DNA from: Demequina capsici
Lineage (GTDB): Bacteria > Actinomycetota > Actinomycetes > Actinomycetales > Demequinaceae
NCBI RefSeq assembly: GCF_032102965.1
Contig: NZ_CP134880.1
Coordinates: 2,170,001 to 2,234,000 of the forward strand
Direction: 5' to 3'
DNA: 64,000 bases
Under the pieces are notes generated by a model that was given only the letters and a program-made list of their open reading frames with translations, did no database searches and was not told where the DNA came from. Shown here piece after piece: positions 35,352 through 45,537 of the stretch. The translations under genes were made by a program, and so were the position numbers. Positions within the stretch are counted from its first letter, which is position 1, and every line of letters starts with the position of its first letter.

Positions 35352-36986
35352 CTACTTCTTCTTCTTCGCGACGATCTGCTCCTGCTCGACGTCGACATCG
35401 CCGCCGCCCTCGATCGCCGAGGTCGTCGACAGCTCGGTGCCCTCAGAGTCGAGGAACGTCGACAGGTAGTCGTCGACCGCGGTCGCAAGAGCAGCCTCGG
35501 TGTCGTCGGAGAGCTGGCCCGACGTCGCGATGTCCGTGAGGATCGAGGTGTTGCGACGCAGGTGGTCGATCAGCTCGCGCTCGAACCGCAGCACGTCGGC
35601 CAGCGCGATCTTGTCGAGCTTGCCCTTCGTGCCGGCCCAGATGGAGACGACCTGCTCCTCGACCGGGTAGGGCGAGTACTGGGGCTGCTTCAGCAGCTCC
35701 ATGAGGCGGGCACCACGGGTCAGCTGCTGGCGCGACGCGGCGTCGAGGTCGGACGCGAACATCGCGAACGCCTCGAGCGAGCGGTACTGAGCCAGGTCGA
35801 TCTTCAGGGTGCCGGACACCTTCTTCATGGCCTTGACCTGCGCGGAGCCACCGACACGGGACACCGAGATGCCGACGTCGATCGCGGGACGCTGGTTGGC
35901 GTTGAAGAGGTCCGACTGCAGGAAGATCTGGCCGTCGGTGATGGAGATGACGTTGGTCGGGATGTACGCCGACACGTCGTTGGCCTTGGTCTCGATGACG
36001 GGCAGGCCGGTCATCGAACCGGCGCCCATGTCGTCCGACAGCTTCGCGCAACGCTCGAGCAGACGGGAGTGCAGGTAGAACACATCACCCGGGTAGGCCT
36101 CGCGGCCCGGCGGACGACGCAGGAGCAGCGAGACCGCACGGTAGGCCTCGGCCTGCTTCGACAGGTCGTCGAAGATGATGAGGACGTGCTTGCCGTCGTA
36201 CATCCAGTGCTGGCCGATGGCCGAGCCGGTGTAAGGCGCCAGGTACTTGAAGCCGGCGGGGTCGGAGGCGGGCGCGGCGACGATCGTCGTGTACTCCAGC
36301 GCTCCGGCATCCTCGAGGGCGCCACGCACGGAGGCGATGGTCGAGCCCTTCTGGCCGATGGCGACATAGATGCAACGGACCTGCTTGGTCGGGTCGCCGC
36401 TCTCCCAGTTCGCCTTCTGGTTGATGATCGTGTCGATAGCGATGGCGGTCTTGCCGGTCTGGCGGTCACCGATGATGAGCTGGCGCTGCCCACGGCCGAT
36501 CGGGATCATCGCGTCGACGGCCTTGAGGCCGGTCTGCAGGGGCTCGTGGACCGACTTGCGGTGCATGACGCCAGGCGCCTGAAGCTCGAGCGCACGGCGA
36601 GAGGTGGTGGCCACCTCGCCGAGACCGTCGATCGGGTTGCCGAGCGGGTCGACCACACGACCCAGGTAGCCGTCTCCGACCGCGACGGAGAGCACCTCGC
36701 CGGTGCGCTGCACCGACTGGCCCTCCTCGATGCCGGTGAACTCGCCCAGCACGACGACGCCGATCTCGCGCACATCGAGGTTCAGTGCGAGACCGAGGGT
36801 CCCGTCCTCGAAGCGCAGCAGCTCGTTGGCCATGCAGCCGGGGAGGCCCTCGACCTGCGCGATGCCGTCACCCGCGAGCGTCACGGTGCCGACCTCGTCG
36901 GTCACCGCGCCCTTGGGCTCGTACGACTTCACGTAGTTGTCGAGTGCAGCCCGGATCTCGTCGGGGCTGATCGTCACGTCAGTCAT
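35352..36986 (-). CDS. atpA: ATP synthase F1 alpha subunit
   Basis: This 544-residue nucleotide-binding subunit has Walker [14 protein letters not shown] (about 170-182), the segment [15 protein letters not shown], and the alpha/beta signature [14 protein letters not shown]. Its C-terminal extension is acidic then ends in Lys residues ([11 protein letters not shown]), longer than in E. coli and common in Actinobacteria. Confidence 0.98.
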   Translation of the reverse strand: MTDVTISPDEIRAALDNYVKSYEPKGAVTDEVGTVTLAGDGIAQVEGLPGCMANELLRFEDGTLGLALNLDVREIGVVVLGEFTGIEEGQSVQRTGEVLSVAVGDGYLGRVVDPLGNPIDGLGEVATTSRRALELQAPGVMHRKSVHEPLQTGLKAVDAMIPIGRGQRQLIIGDRQTGKTAIAIDTIINQKANWESGDPTKQVRCIYVAIGQKGSTIASVRGALEDAGALEYTTIVAAPASDPAGFKYLAPYTGSAIGQHWMYDGKHVLIIFDDLSKQAEAYRAVSLLLRRPPGREAYPGDVFYLHSRLLERCAKLSDDMGAGSMTGLPVIETKANDVSAYIPTNVISITDGQIFLQSDLFNANQRPAIDVGISVSRVGGSAQVKAMKKVSGTLKIDLAQYRSLEAFAMFASDLDAASRQQLTRGARLMELLKQPQYSPYPVEEQVVSIWAGTKGKLDKIALADVLRFERELIDHLRRNTSILTDIATSGQLSDDTEAALATAVDDYLSTFLDSEGTELSTTSAIEGGGDVDVEQEQIVAKKKK

Positions 36987-37035
36987 GACTGTCTCCTGTC
37001 GGTTCCACCCGTGGGTGGAATGGTCGTGTCAGCGG

Positions 37036-37848
37036 TCAGCTGACGAGTCGTCGTCGTGCTTCGTCGAGACGGGCGAAGACGGTACCGTCAACGACCTCCG
37101 TCCCGACCTGAACCTTGATGCCGCCGAGGACCGCAGGGTCCACGGCCACGTTGAGCTGCACCTGTCGGCCGTAGGCCCGCTCCAGGATCGCGCTCAGCCG
37201 CTGGCGCTGTGAAGCGCTGAGCTCCACTGCGGAGACCACCGAGGCGAGCAGCCGCCCGCGGCGTTCCGCAGCCGTCTCCACCAGCTGCTTCACGGTCGTG
37301 ATGAGCCTCTGCCCGCGCACCTTGGACACAGCGCGGTTCAGAAGCGCGGTCGTGACGGCGCTCAGGCGGCCCTTGAGGATGCCTTCGAGCAGCTCGAGCC
37401 GCACCTCACGCGAGACGGAGCGGTTGGAGAGCGCCACCAGCAGGTCGCGCTCACCCTCGAGCAGCCGCTGGACGTGGAAGAGCTCGTCCTCCACGGCCTC
37501 GAGGGAGCCGTCGGCCTGCGCCGAGGCGAGCAGAGCGTTGACGCCCGCGTCCTCGATCGATACGACGATGTCCTCGTCCTCCGACCAGCGACGTCCCGCG
37601 AATGCCGACACGACGTCGATCACGCGGGAGTCAAGAGAGGAGAACAGCTGCGAGACGAGCGCGGACTTCGCCGACCCGTCCCGAGCCGGGTCGGACAGCG
37701 CGCGCCGGAGCGAGCCCGATCCGTCCAGTGCGTCGACCACGACGAACAGCTGGCTCGCCAGCGTCATGCCCTCCGCGCCTGCCGCGATCGCGACGGGCTC
37801 GAACTCCCGCAGCACCGCGGCCCTGGAGGACTGGCTCGTGCCTCGCAT
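37036..37848 (-). CDS. atpH: ATP synthase F1 delta subunit
   Basis: This 270-residue peripheral-stalk subunit has the helical N-terminal OSCP-type domain and the typical C-terminal segment VSAVELSASQRQRLSAILE and GGIKVQVGTEVVDGTV. It is longer than E. coli delta (177), as in other Actinobacteria. It starts 3 bases after atpF. Confidence 0.95.
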   Translation of the reverse strand: MRGTSQSSRAAVLREFEPVAIAAGAEGMTLASQLFVVVDALDGSGSLRRALSDPARDGSAKSALVSQLFSSLDSRVIDVVSAFAGRRWSEDEDIVVSIEDAGVNALLASAQADGSLEAVEDELFHVQRLLEGERDLLVALSNRSVSREVRLELLEGILKGRLSAVTTALLNRAVSKVRGQRLITTVKQLVETAAERRGRLLASVVSAVELSASQRQRLSAILERAYGRQVQLNVAVDPAVLGGIKVQVGTEVVDGTVFARLDEARRRLVS

Positions 37849-37851
37849 CCG

Positions 37852-38681
<830 letters not shown>

Positions 38682-39485
38682 TTAGTGGTCCTCCGACACA
38701 GCCATGTTGATGTAGACCGCAGAGAGCATGACGAAGATGAACGCCTGCAGCACAGCGACGAAGACCTCGAGCGCGGTCATGAAGAAGATGCCGAAGAAGG
38801 TGATGAAGCCGTACGCGATGTTGAAGTTCGAGGCGGCGTCGACCCAGAAGTACTGCGTCGCAGAGTACGTGAGGGCGAGCAGCAGGTGTCCGACGATCAT
38901 GTTGATCGTGAGTCGCAGCGCAAGGGTGGCCGGGCGGATCAGCACGATCTGCGCCAGGTCGACGAGCGCGATGAGCGGCTTGACGGCGAGCGCGGCGCCC
39001 GAGGGGAACAGCGAGTACTTCCAGTAGCCCACGAACCCGTGCTTGATGATGCCCGATGTCAGGTACACCACCCAGATGAGGACGGCGAGCACCAGGGTCA
39101 CGCCGATCAAGCCGGTCGAGGCGATGTTGAGTCCGGGGATCGTGCCCGTGATGTTGAAGGCGAAGATCGCGAAGAAGATCGTGATGAGGAGCTTGTCGTA
39201 CCTCTTGCCGACCTCCTCGCCGAGAACGCCGTACACGACGTTCTCGCGCAGGTAGCCGAGGATGAGCTCGACGATGCTCTGGCCGCGCGAAGGGACGACC
39301 GTCGCGCGCTTGGCGACGAAGCCCATGATCGCGAGCAGGCCGATCGTGGCGATCACGCGCACGAGCAGGATGCGGTTGAACTCGTAGAACGTCCCGTCGC
39401 CGAAGAGGGCATCGGGATAGAAGTCGCTGATCGAGGGTGCGTGGAATCCGTCGCCACTTTCAGTAGCGATACGGATCATCGACAC
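38682..39485 (-). CDS. atpB: ATP synthase F0 a subunit
   Basis: This 267-residue membrane subunit forms the proton half-channels with the c-ring. The essential Arg is in RPATLALRLTINMIVGHLLL. Either GTG at 39485 or ATG two codons later could be the start; no clear ribosome site separates them. It opens the atpB-E-F-H-A-G-D-C order. Confidence 0.95.
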   Translation of the reverse strand: MSMIRIATESGDGFHAPSISDFYPDALFGDGTFYEFNRILLVRVIATIGLLAIMGFVAKRATVVPSRGQSIVELILGYLRENVVYGVLGEEVGKRYDKLLITIFFAIFAFNITGTIPGLNIASTGLIGVTLVLAVLIWVVYLTSGIIKHGFVGYWKYSLFPSGAALAVKPLIALVDLAQIVLIRPATLALRLTINMIVGHLLLALTYSATQYFWVDAASNFNIAYGFITFFGIFFMTALEVFVAVLQAFIFVMLSAVYINMAVSEDH

Positions 39486-39555
39486 GTAGTTCAGAGCACA
39501 CCCTCCTCGGTCCGGGCCACGCTGGAAGCAAGCCAGTTCTGGTCAGGAAACGGAC

Positions 39556-39987
39556 TTAGCCTACCCCATCGTCAGAGGTCATCGTGCGTGGCTCGACATA
39601 GGGGATCCGACCCCGTGCGAACACCACCACGTCGACCACCACAGCCGACACGGCACCGAGCACAAGCACTGCCCCGAACATAGGCTTTACCAGGCCTTCG
39701 ATGCTCTGCGCGACCACAGCGGCGACCATCACAAGGAGGATCTTCACCATCGTCGAAGCGCCTACGGCGGCCACCCAGACGACCGGATGGCGACGCACCG
39801 TGAGGTACGCCACGGCCTGCGTTCCGAGGCCGAAGACAGCCGCCGCCGCGAAGCCCCCGACAGCGGACCACAGGCCTGCGGAACCCGCCACGAACCACCC
39901 GACGACAGCCCCCGCGACGCCGATGACGGCGATCGAGACGGCGGACCAGATCAGGCCCTTGCGGAAGACGAGCGCGTGGGCTCTCAT
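39556..39987 (-). CDS. AtpI-like membrane protein preceding the ATP synthase operon
   Basis: This 143-residue protein has four predicted membrane segments (LIWSAVSIAVIGVAGAVVGW; WSAVGGFAAAAVFGLGTQAV; VVWVAAVGASTMVKILLVMV; MFGAVLVLGAVSAVVVDVVV). Position and topology match the UncI/AtpI-like proteins that precede atpB and assist c-ring assembly or Mg2+ supply. Sequence support is weaker than position. Starts in an ATGA overlap with the WecA-type gene. Confidence 0.75.
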   Translation of the reverse strand: MRAHALVFRKGLIWSAVSIAVIGVAGAVVGWFVAGSAGLWSAVGGFAAAAVFGLGTQAVAYLTVRRHPVVWVAAVGASTMVKILLVMVAAVVAQSIEGLVKPMFGAVLVLGAVSAVVVDVVVFARGRIPYVEPRTMTSDDGVG

Positions 39988-41177
39988 GAGCTCTCCTCTG
40001 GGTTGACGTCGGGGAGGGCGCGACCCTCAGGGGTGACCTTCTCACGGAGCGGTGCCGCGCGCCGGCCCACGGACCGCCACGCGCGCGAGACGCCCTGTCG
40101 CAGGCCGGGTGAGAAGGTGATGAGGCTGGAGAGCAGGATCCCGGTGGAGAGCACCGCGATCGCTCCCGCCGTGGACAGGAAGACCATGGACACCGTGCCG
40201 AAGGACAGGACGGCGGTCCAGAGATAGAGGACCGTCACCGCCCAACGATGACTGTGGCCGGCGCGCAGCAGCAGATGATGCAGATGGTGCGCGTCGGGGG
40301 TGAAGGGAGACTGCCCCTTCAACGTGCGCCGGATGACGGCCGCCCCCATGTCGATGAGCGGCACCGCGACGACCATCAGCGGCAGCACGATCGGGATGAA
40401 GGCGGGGATCCGCTCGCGCTCCGACACCACGGTCGGGTCGATCTGACCGGTCACGATGATCGCCGCCGCCGCGATCATGAGGCCGAGCACCATCGAGCCC
40501 GAATCGCCCATGAAGATGCGCGCCGGATGCAGGTTGTGCGGCAGGAATCCCAGGCAGGCGCCCACGAGGACTGCGAGGACAAGGCTCGCAAGCGACGAGT
40601 AGTCGCCAGGCGTCGCCGATCGCGCGAGGAGGTAGGTGTAGGTGAAGAAGGCCAGCCCGCCGATGGTGATCATGCCGGCGGCCAGCCCGTCGAGCCCGTC
40701 GACGAAGTTCACCGCGTTGATCGCGACGACCACCACCACCACGGTCGCGGACAACGACAGGTACGACGACCCGATGGTCAGGCCGGCGATCGGCACCGTC
40801 ACCAGCTGCACGCCACCCCACGCCATCAGGAGCGCGGCGAGGATCTGGCCCGCCAGCTTGGCCATCCAGTCAAGGTCCCACACGTCATCGGCGAACCCGA
40901 GCGCGCACACCAGCCCGGCCCCCGCGAGCACTCCCCACGGAGCATGCGACGCCTCGAACACCGGCGACAGGAAGCTGACGGTGCTGGCCACGACGAGCGC
41001 TCCGGCGATACCCAGGTAGATCGCCACTCCCCCGAGCCGCGCGACCGGCTGCGTGTGCACGTCGCGCGCGCGCACCGCGGTCACGGCGCCGACGCGTCGT
41101 GCCAGGTGCCTCATCGCAGGGGTCGCCGCGTACGCCACCAGAGCGGCGACGAGCAGCAGCGTCAGGTAGACCTTCAC
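39984..41177 (-). CDS. Undecaprenyl/decaprenyl-phosphate GlcNAc-1-phosphate transferase, WecA/MraY family
   Basis: This 397-residue polytopic membrane enzyme transfers a sugar-1-phosphate (probably GlcNAc-1-P) to polyprenyl phosphate, starting wall polymer synthesis. Motifs are AINAVNFVDGLDGLAAG (metal-binding Asp), HPARIFMGDSGSMVLG and the cytoplasmic HHLHHLLLRAGHSHR. The last of these is the WecA/TagO-type hallmark. GTG start at 41177 overlaps the Sua5 stop (GTGA). This position upstream of atp genes is conserved in Actinobacteria. Confidence 0.92.
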   Translation of the reverse strand: MKVYLTLLLVAALVAYAATPAMRHLARRVGAVTAVRARDVHTQPVARLGGVAIYLGIAGALVVASTVSFLSPVFEASHAPWGVLAGAGLVCALGFADDVWDLDWMAKLAGQILAALLMAWGGVQLVTVPIAGLTIGSSYLSLSATVVVVVVAINAVNFVDGLDGLAAGMITIGGLAFFTYTYLLARSATPGDYSSLASLVLAVLVGACLGFLPHNLHPARIFMGDSGSMVLGLMIAAAAIIVTGQIDPTVVSERERIPAFIPIVLPLMVVAVPLIDMGAAVIRRTLKGQSPFTPDAHHLHHLLLRAGHSHRWAVTVLYLWTAVLSFGTVSMVFLSTAGAIAVLSTGILLSSLITFSPGLRQGVSRAWRSVGRRAAPLREKVTPEGRALPDVNPEESS

Positions 41178-41839
41178 TCGGAGCCGGCCTCCGGGGCCCC
41201 CAGCAACGCCTCCTCGCCGACCACGCCGACGATGTCCTCCTGGGTCACTCCCCCGGCGCGGACGATGCGCAGGCCTGCAGGATTCGTGGCATCGACGATG
41301 GTCGAGGCCTCGCCGAGCGGACTGTCGCCCGCGTCGAGGTACACGGACACCGCTTCTCCCAGCTGCGCCTGCGCATCGGCTGCGGACGTCGCTGCGGGAG
41401 TACCGGTCCGGTTGGCGCTCGTCACCGCGAGCGGACCGGTGCGGCGCAGCAGCGCGAGCGCCGCTTCGTGATCCGGCATCCGGAGCGCGACGGTTCCATG
41501 CGTGTCGCCCAGGTCCCAGGCGAGGGACGGCTGAGCCATCACGATGACGGTCAGCGCACCCGGCCAGAACGCCTCCATGAGCGCACGCGCCGACTCCGGC
41601 ACGTCGATCGCGAGACCGTCCACGGTGCGGACGTCCGGGATGAGCACCGGCGGCGGCATCTGGCGTCCGCGTCCCTTGGCAGCGAGCACCCGTGCCACCG
41701 CATCGGGCTGGAACGCGTCGGCACCGACGCCGTACACCGTGTCCGTGGGGAGGACGATCACGTCGCCGCGCTCCACCGCGTGGACGGCGGCGTCGAGCGA
41801 CGGGCCCCAGGTGGCGGGATCCGAGCAGGGGTAGATCAT
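41174..41839 (-). CDS. L-threonylcarbamoyladenylate synthase (Sua5/TsaC family)
   Basis: This 221-residue enzyme makes threonylcarbamoyl-AMP for the t6A37 base of tRNAs reading ANN codons. The YrdC fold shows VIVLPTDTVYGVGADAF near residue 30, KGRGRQMPPPVLI, WPGALTVIVM and SANRTGTPA. It lies 13 bases after prmC on the same strand, the usual prfA-prmC-sua5 order. Confidence 0.94.
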   Translation of the reverse strand: MIYPCSDPATWGPSLDAAVHAVERGDVIVLPTDTVYGVGADAFQPDAVARVLAAKGRGRQMPPPVLIPDVRTVDGLAIDVPESARALMEAFWPGALTVIVMAQPSLAWDLGDTHGTVALRMPDHEAALALLRRTGPLAVTSANRTGTPAATSAADAQAQLGEAVSVYLDAGDSPLGEASTIVDATNPAGLRIVRAGGVTQEDIVGVVGEEALLGAPEAGSE

Positions 41840-41852
41840 GGCCCCGATTGTC

Positions 41853-42749
41853 TCAGACGCCGACGCGTCGGGCGACGAGCATGCGGTCGCGTCCGGTCAG
41901 GTCCTGACGCGTGTGGACGTCATCCCAGAACTCGGAGGACTCCGCGTACGCGCGCAGCTGAGCGCCCTGAAGCTCGCCATGCTCCATCACGAGCCATCCG
42001 CCGATCTCGAGCAGGCGCGCAGCCTCATCGATGATCGCGCGCGGCACCTCGAGCCCGTCCTCGCCCAGGCCGTACAGCGCCTGCGGCGGGTCGTAGTCGC
42101 GCACCTCCTGGTCACGCGGCACGGCGTTCGGCGGGATGTACGGCGGGTTGGTGACGACGATCTGCGCGCAGCGTTCGAAAAGGTGCAGGCAGCCGCGAGC
42201 GTCCGCGAGCATGGGCCGCACCCGCCGCCGCACGCTCGGCGGGAGCATCTGGGAGTTGAGGCGCAGGTAGACGTTCGCCTCCTCGCTCGCCTCGACCAGG
42301 GAGACGTGCGCGTTCTCCATCTCCGTCGCGATCGAGAGCCCGATCGCCCCCGATCCCGCGCAGAGGTCGGTCACGTGCACGAATCCGTCGCTCGACGGCG
42401 CGGCGTCGCGCGCGAGGTCGAGCGCCACCTGCGCGATCATCTCGGTCTCCGGCCGCGGGATGAACACGCCGACGCCTACCTGGAGATCGAGGTGGCGGAA
42501 CGGCGCGGAGCCAGTGATGTGCTGCAGCGGCTCGCGGTTCGCGCGGCGCGTGACCCTGGCCTCCAGCAGGTCATGGTCCAGCGGATCCTCGGGCCAGTGG
42601 TCGTCCCGCGCGGCCGCGGTCCTCACCTCGGCGGTGGTCCAGCCGAACGTGTACGCCATCAGCGCGACCGCGTCGTGGTCAGGAGACGGAACCCCGGCGT
42701 CGGCCAGGCGCCGCGAGATGTCGCGCAGACGCGCGCCTACCGAAGGCAC
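41853..42749 (-). CDS. prmC: Release factor glutamine N5-methyltransferase PrmC
   Basis: This 298-residue methyltransferase modifies the Gln of the GGQ motif in release factors, encoded just upstream. The SAM site is VTDLCAGSGAIGLSIA and the catalytic NPPY is in IVVTNPPYIPPNA. The N-terminal helical domain starts SVGARLRDISRRLADAGV. The GTG at 42749 lies 2 bases after the prfA stop and is preferred; longer frames upstream overlap prfA. Confidence 0.95.
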   Translation of the reverse strand: MPSVGARLRDISRRLADAGVPSPDHDAVALMAYTFGWTTAEVRTAAARDDHWPEDPLDHDLLEARVTRRANREPLQHITGSAPFRHLDLQVGVGVFIPRPETEMIAQVALDLARDAAPSSDGFVHVTDLCAGSGAIGLSIATEMENAHVSLVEASEEANVYLRLNSQMLPPSVRRRVRPMLADARGCLHLFERCAQIVVTNPPYIPPNAVPRDQEVRDYDPPQALYGLGEDGLEVPRAIIDEAARLLEIGGWLVMEHGELQGAQLRAYAESSEFWDDVHTRQDLTGRDRMLVARRVGV

Positions 42750-42751
42750 CG

Positions 42752-43837
42752 TCAGTCCTGGTGCGCGGCGAGGCGAGCGGCCTCGTCGGCGTCGATCGCG
42801 GACTGGATGACCGGGCCGAGCTCGCCGCCGAGGACGTGATCGAGGTTGTACGCCTTGTAGCCGGTGCGGTGGTCCGCGATCCGGTTCTCGGGGAAGTTGT
42901 AGGTGCGGATGCGCTCCGAGCGGTCCACGGTGCGCACCTGCGACTTGCGCATGTCCTGAGCCTCGGCCTCCGCCGCCTCCTTCTGGGCGGCAAGCAGGCG
43001 GGCACGCAGGATGCGCATGGCCGACTCCTTGTTCTGGAGCTGGCTCTTCTCGTTCTGGCAGCTCACCACGATGCCCGTGGGCAGGTGGGTGAGCCGGACG
43101 GCCGAGTCGGTGGTGTTGACGGACTGGCCGCCGGGTCCGGAGGACCGGTAGACGTCCACGCGCACGTCGTTCATGTCGAGCTCGAGGTCCTCGACCTCCT
43201 CCGCCTCGGGGTACACGAGGACGCCCGCCGCGGAGGTGTGGATGCGGCCCTGCGACTCGGTCGCGGGCACACGCTGCACGCGGTGCACGCCGCCCTCGTA
43301 CTTGAGGTGCGCCCACACGCCGTTCTCGGGGTCCACGTTGCCGGGCGCCTTGATCGCGACGGACAGGTCCTTGTAGCCGCCCATGTCGGTCTCGGTCGAC
43401 TCGAGCACCTGGGCCTTCCAGCCCTGATGCTCGGCGTACTTGAGGTACATCTTCAGCAGGTCTCCGGCGAACAGCGCCGACTCCTCGCCGCCCTCGCCGG
43501 ACTTGATCTCCATGATCACGTCCCGCGCATCGTCAGGGTCGCGAGGGATCAGGATGCGGCGCAGCCGCTCGGTCGCCTCCTCGGCGGCCTGCTCCAGCGC
43601 GGGGACCTCTGCGGCGAGCTCGGGATCGAGCTCAGCCATCTCCTGTGCGGCCTCGAGGTCATCGGTCGCCGCCTTCCACGCGCGATGCGCGGCGACGACG
43701 CGGCCGAGCTCCGCGAACCGACGCCCGAGCGTGCGCGCCCGCCCCCCGTCCGCATGCACGGAGGGGTCGGCGAGCTGCTGCTCGATGTCGGCGTACTCGT
43801 CCAGCAACGGCTGGACGGCTGCGAAGGCCTCGGCCAC
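42752..43837 (-). CDS. prfA: Peptide chain release factor 1
   Basis: This 361-residue factor terminates at UAA and UAG. The catalytic GGQ is at residues 236-238 ([18 protein letters not shown]), with downstream [19 protein letters not shown]. The RF1-type stop-codon reading region precedes it. It lies 21 bases after rpmE. Confidence 0.97.
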   Translation of the reverse strand: MAEAFAAVQPLLDEYADIEQQLADPSVHADGGRARTLGRRFAELGRVVAAHRAWKAATDDLEAAQEMAELDPELAAEVPALEQAAEEATERLRRILIPRDPDDARDVIMEIKSGEGGEESALFAGDLLKMYLKYAEHQGWKAQVLESTETDMGGYKDLSVAIKAPGNVDPENGVWAHLKYEGGVHRVQRVPATESQGRIHTSAAGVLVYPEAEEVEDLELDMNDVRVDVYRSSGPGGQSVNTTDSAVRLTHLPTGIVVSCQNEKSQLQNKESAMRILRARLLAAQKEAAEAEAQDMRKSQVRTVDRSERIRTYNFPENRIADHRTGYKAYNLDHVLGGELGPVIQSAIDADEAARLAAHQD

Positions 43838-43858
43838 GTCGTCGGTTGGCTTCCGGCC

Positions 43859-44068
43859 TCAGGCCTTCTTGCCGTAGCGCTTCTCGAAGCGGGCCACGCG
43901 GCCACCGGTGTCCATGATCTTCTGCTTGCCGGTGTAGAACGGGTGGCAGGCGTAGCAGACCTCGACGTTGATCACGCCGGACTTCACGGTGGAGTTGGTC
44001 TCGAACGTGTTGCCGCAGGTGCACGTGACAGTGGTGGCCACGTACTCGGGGTGGATGTCCTTCTTCAT
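43859..44068 (-). CDS. rpmE: 50S ribosomal protein L31, zinc-binding (C+) form
   Basis: This 69-residue protein has four Cys ligands: Cys16 and Cys18 (TCTCG) and Cys38 and Cys41 (CYAC), so it is the zinc-containing form rather than the zinc-independent paralogue. C-terminal [17 protein letters not shown] is typical. It heads the minus-strand rpmE-prfA-prmC-sua5 run. Confidence 0.97.
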   Translation of the reverse strand: MKKDIHPEYVATTVTCTCGNTFETNSTVKSGVINVEVCYACHPFYTGKQKIMDTGGRVARFEKRYGKKA

Positions 44069-44425
44069 GATCTCCCTTAGATGTGCGTCCGGGTCCTTGC
44101 GTACCTCGCTTCGGTGAACCGGATGCCGTGGACCCGATCCTCGGACCGAGCCAACGGGCTATTCTGCCATGCCCGTCAAGTGGCTGGCGAATCTGGCTCC
44201 AGCGCCCGAGCATGTCACGCGCCTCCACGCCCTTCCCCTCCCCTGCCCGAGCGCGCCACCAAGCCGGGGCCGGCATCGTCCCTTGAGCACATCGCTTCTT
44301 CAGAACGCAGATTCTGAGCACCTATGTGCTCAAGGGGGTCCAGCGCAACTCCCAGGCCCTCGTCAGCCCCCCACGCTCCACATCTTTCGTGCCCGGCTCT
44401 CCGCGGCGCGGACAGGCCAGGTCCG
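44069..44425. other. Gene-free 357-base stretch between rpmE and the first DUF559-type gene
   Basis: These bases hold the divergent upstream regions of rpmE (minus) and the DUF559-type gene (plus). The only structured element is the left copy of the repeat at 44282-44334. Open frames across this stretch look like GC shadow (Arg/Pro/Ser-rich). A possible minus-strand promoter for rpmE near 44150-44180 (TTGACG, CAGAAT) has poor spacing and I do not call it. Confidence 0.6.
44282..44334. repeat. Left copy of palindromic repeat flanking the DUF559-type gene
   Basis: Outer arms CTTGAGCACAT (44282-44292) and ATGTGCTCAAG (44324-44334) are a perfect 11-bp inverted repeat. Inside are CAGAA...TTCTG (44301-44305 with 44312-44316) and GAGCAC-CTAT-GTGCTC (44316-44331). 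The segment 44301-44332 is repeated without mismatch at 45374-45405. Confidence 0.9.
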
Positions 44426-45367
44426 ATGCTGCGCATGCGACCATTCCTTGCGCTCTCGCCTCCCGCGGCCTCGCTCAGCGACCTGCTCGGCCGCAGCGCA
44501 CATGCGTTCACGCGGGACGAGGTGCTCGCGCGGTGGCCCCGGAGCGAGCTCGACCGCTGCCTCGCCGGCGGCACCGCGACAAGAATCCTGCCGGGTGTCT
44601 ACTGCGCACCGGCCCACCGGAACGACCGTCTCGTCCTCGGAGAGAGCCTCAACCTCTGGGTGCCTCGAGGCCTCGTCACGGGTGAGCTCGCTCTGTCGCT
44701 CTACTCAGAAGCCCTCCCGGTCCCCGACACCGCAGACCTCGTCGTCCCCTACGGAAGCCGCGTGCGGAATCCCACGTGGGTGCGAGTCATGCAAAGGGCA
44801 CCCGTCGCGGTCGAGTCCGGCCCTCGCGGGGTGAGGTGCGTCATTGCCGCGCGAGCGGCCGTCGACGCGTGGTCGAATGCCGCTCCGCGCGAACGCAGAG
44901 AGCTGCTCTACCTCGCACTGTGGAATCGTGCTTGCACGTGGAGGCAGGTGAGACACGAGGTCGCGCGCACACCCCGCATCCGTGGTCGGCACGACCTTGA
45001 GCGTGTGCTCGGATGGTTCGCCGAAGGCGCGACGTCACCTCTCGAGGTGCGCGCGAAGCACGAGGTCTTCACCGGCACGCGATTCGCCGAGCTCGAGTGG
45101 CAGGTCGACCTGAGGCTGCCGACGCGCAAGCCCACCGTAGACATCCTTCACCGGCGCGCACGGGTGATCGTCGAGCTCGATGGCGACACGTATCACTCCA
45201 CCCGGAAGGCCCGTGACGAGGACCGCAACCGCCAGACGGATCTCATCGCAGCGGGCTTCGTGGTGATCAGGTTCGGATGGCGCGACATCGTCGACCGGCC
45301 CGAGTGGTGCCGCGAGCGGGTCCTCACCGTGGTCGCACGACGACTCAGCAATCCCTGGAGCACATGA
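44426..45367 (+). CDS. DUF559-type (Vsr-like nuclease fold) protein with AbiEi-like N-terminus
   Basis: This 313-residue protein has an N-terminal part resembling the antitoxin-like domain of AbiEi proteins (LLGRSAHAFTRDEVLARWP, then TRILPGVYCAP) and a C-terminal DUF559/Vsr-like endonuclease fold: RVIVELDGDTYHST (acidic residues at 250-254), KARDEDRNRQTDLIAAGF and VVIRFGWRDI. Nucleic-acid cleavage is plausible, but no partner toxin gene adjoins. ATG 44426 is the first start giving the full N-terminal domain; an ATG at 44324 lies inside the repeat. The stop codon lies inside the right repeat copy. A homologue of the same length is at 56252-57193. Confidence 0.72.
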   Translation: MLRMRPFLALSPPAASLSDLLGRSAHAFTRDEVLARWPRSELDRCLAGGTATRILPGVYCAPAHRNDRLVLGESLNLWVPRGLVTGELALSLYSEALPVPDTADLVVPYGSRVRNPTWVRVMQRAPVAVESGPRGVRCVIAARAAVDAWSNAAPRERRELLYLALWNRACTWRQVRHEVARTPRIRGRHDLERVLGWFAEGATSPLEVRAKHEVFTGTRFAELEWQVDLRLPTRKPTVDILHRRARVIVELDGDTYHSTRKARDEDRNRQTDLIAAGFVVIRFGWRDIVDRPEWCRERVLTVVARRLSNPWST

Positions 45368-45405
45368 GTGCTCCAGAACGCAGATTCTGAGCACCTATGT
45401 GCTCA
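45358..45405. repeat. Right copy of palindromic repeat flanking the DUF559-type gene
   Basis: The copy contains two hairpins with the same arms, GAGCAC-ATGA-GTGCTC (45358-45373) and GAGCAC-CTAT-GTGCTC (45389-45404), around CAGAA-CGCAGA-TTCTG (45374-45389). Bases 45374-45405 are identical to 44301-44332 (32 of 32). The gene's TGA is the loop of the first hairpin. Confidence 0.9.
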
Positions 45406-45464
45406 CAGCGCACACGGACGATGCAGGGGCCGGCGGGGCTCGGCGAACGGACGTCCCGGGACGA

Positions 45465-45500
45465 GGAAGGGGCCCGATCCGCATGGACCGGGCCCCTTCC
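45465..45500 (-). terminator. Terminator 2 of rho (distal)
   Basis: A perfect 12-bp stem GGAAGGGGCCCG (45465-45476) with its complement at 45489-45500 and a 12-base loop. It lies between the convergent DUF559-type gene and rho and may serve both strands. Confidence 0.75.
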
Positions 45501-45506
45501 GCATCG

Positions 45507-45528
45507 GGACGACGCTGCAGCGTCGTCC
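45507..45528 (-). terminator. Terminator 1 of rho (proximal)
   Basis: A perfect 22-bp palindrome beginning GGACGACGC; as RNA, a 9-bp stem with a TGCA loop. It lies 9 bases after the rho stop codon and in tandem with the next hairpin. Confidence 0.7.
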
Positions 45529-45537
45529 GCGCTCGCG

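Noticed and set aside
44140-44185. Possible rpmE promoter on the minus strand (TTGACG and CAGAAT)
   Set aside because: The two boxes are only about 10 bases apart, too close for a sigma-70 type promoter.
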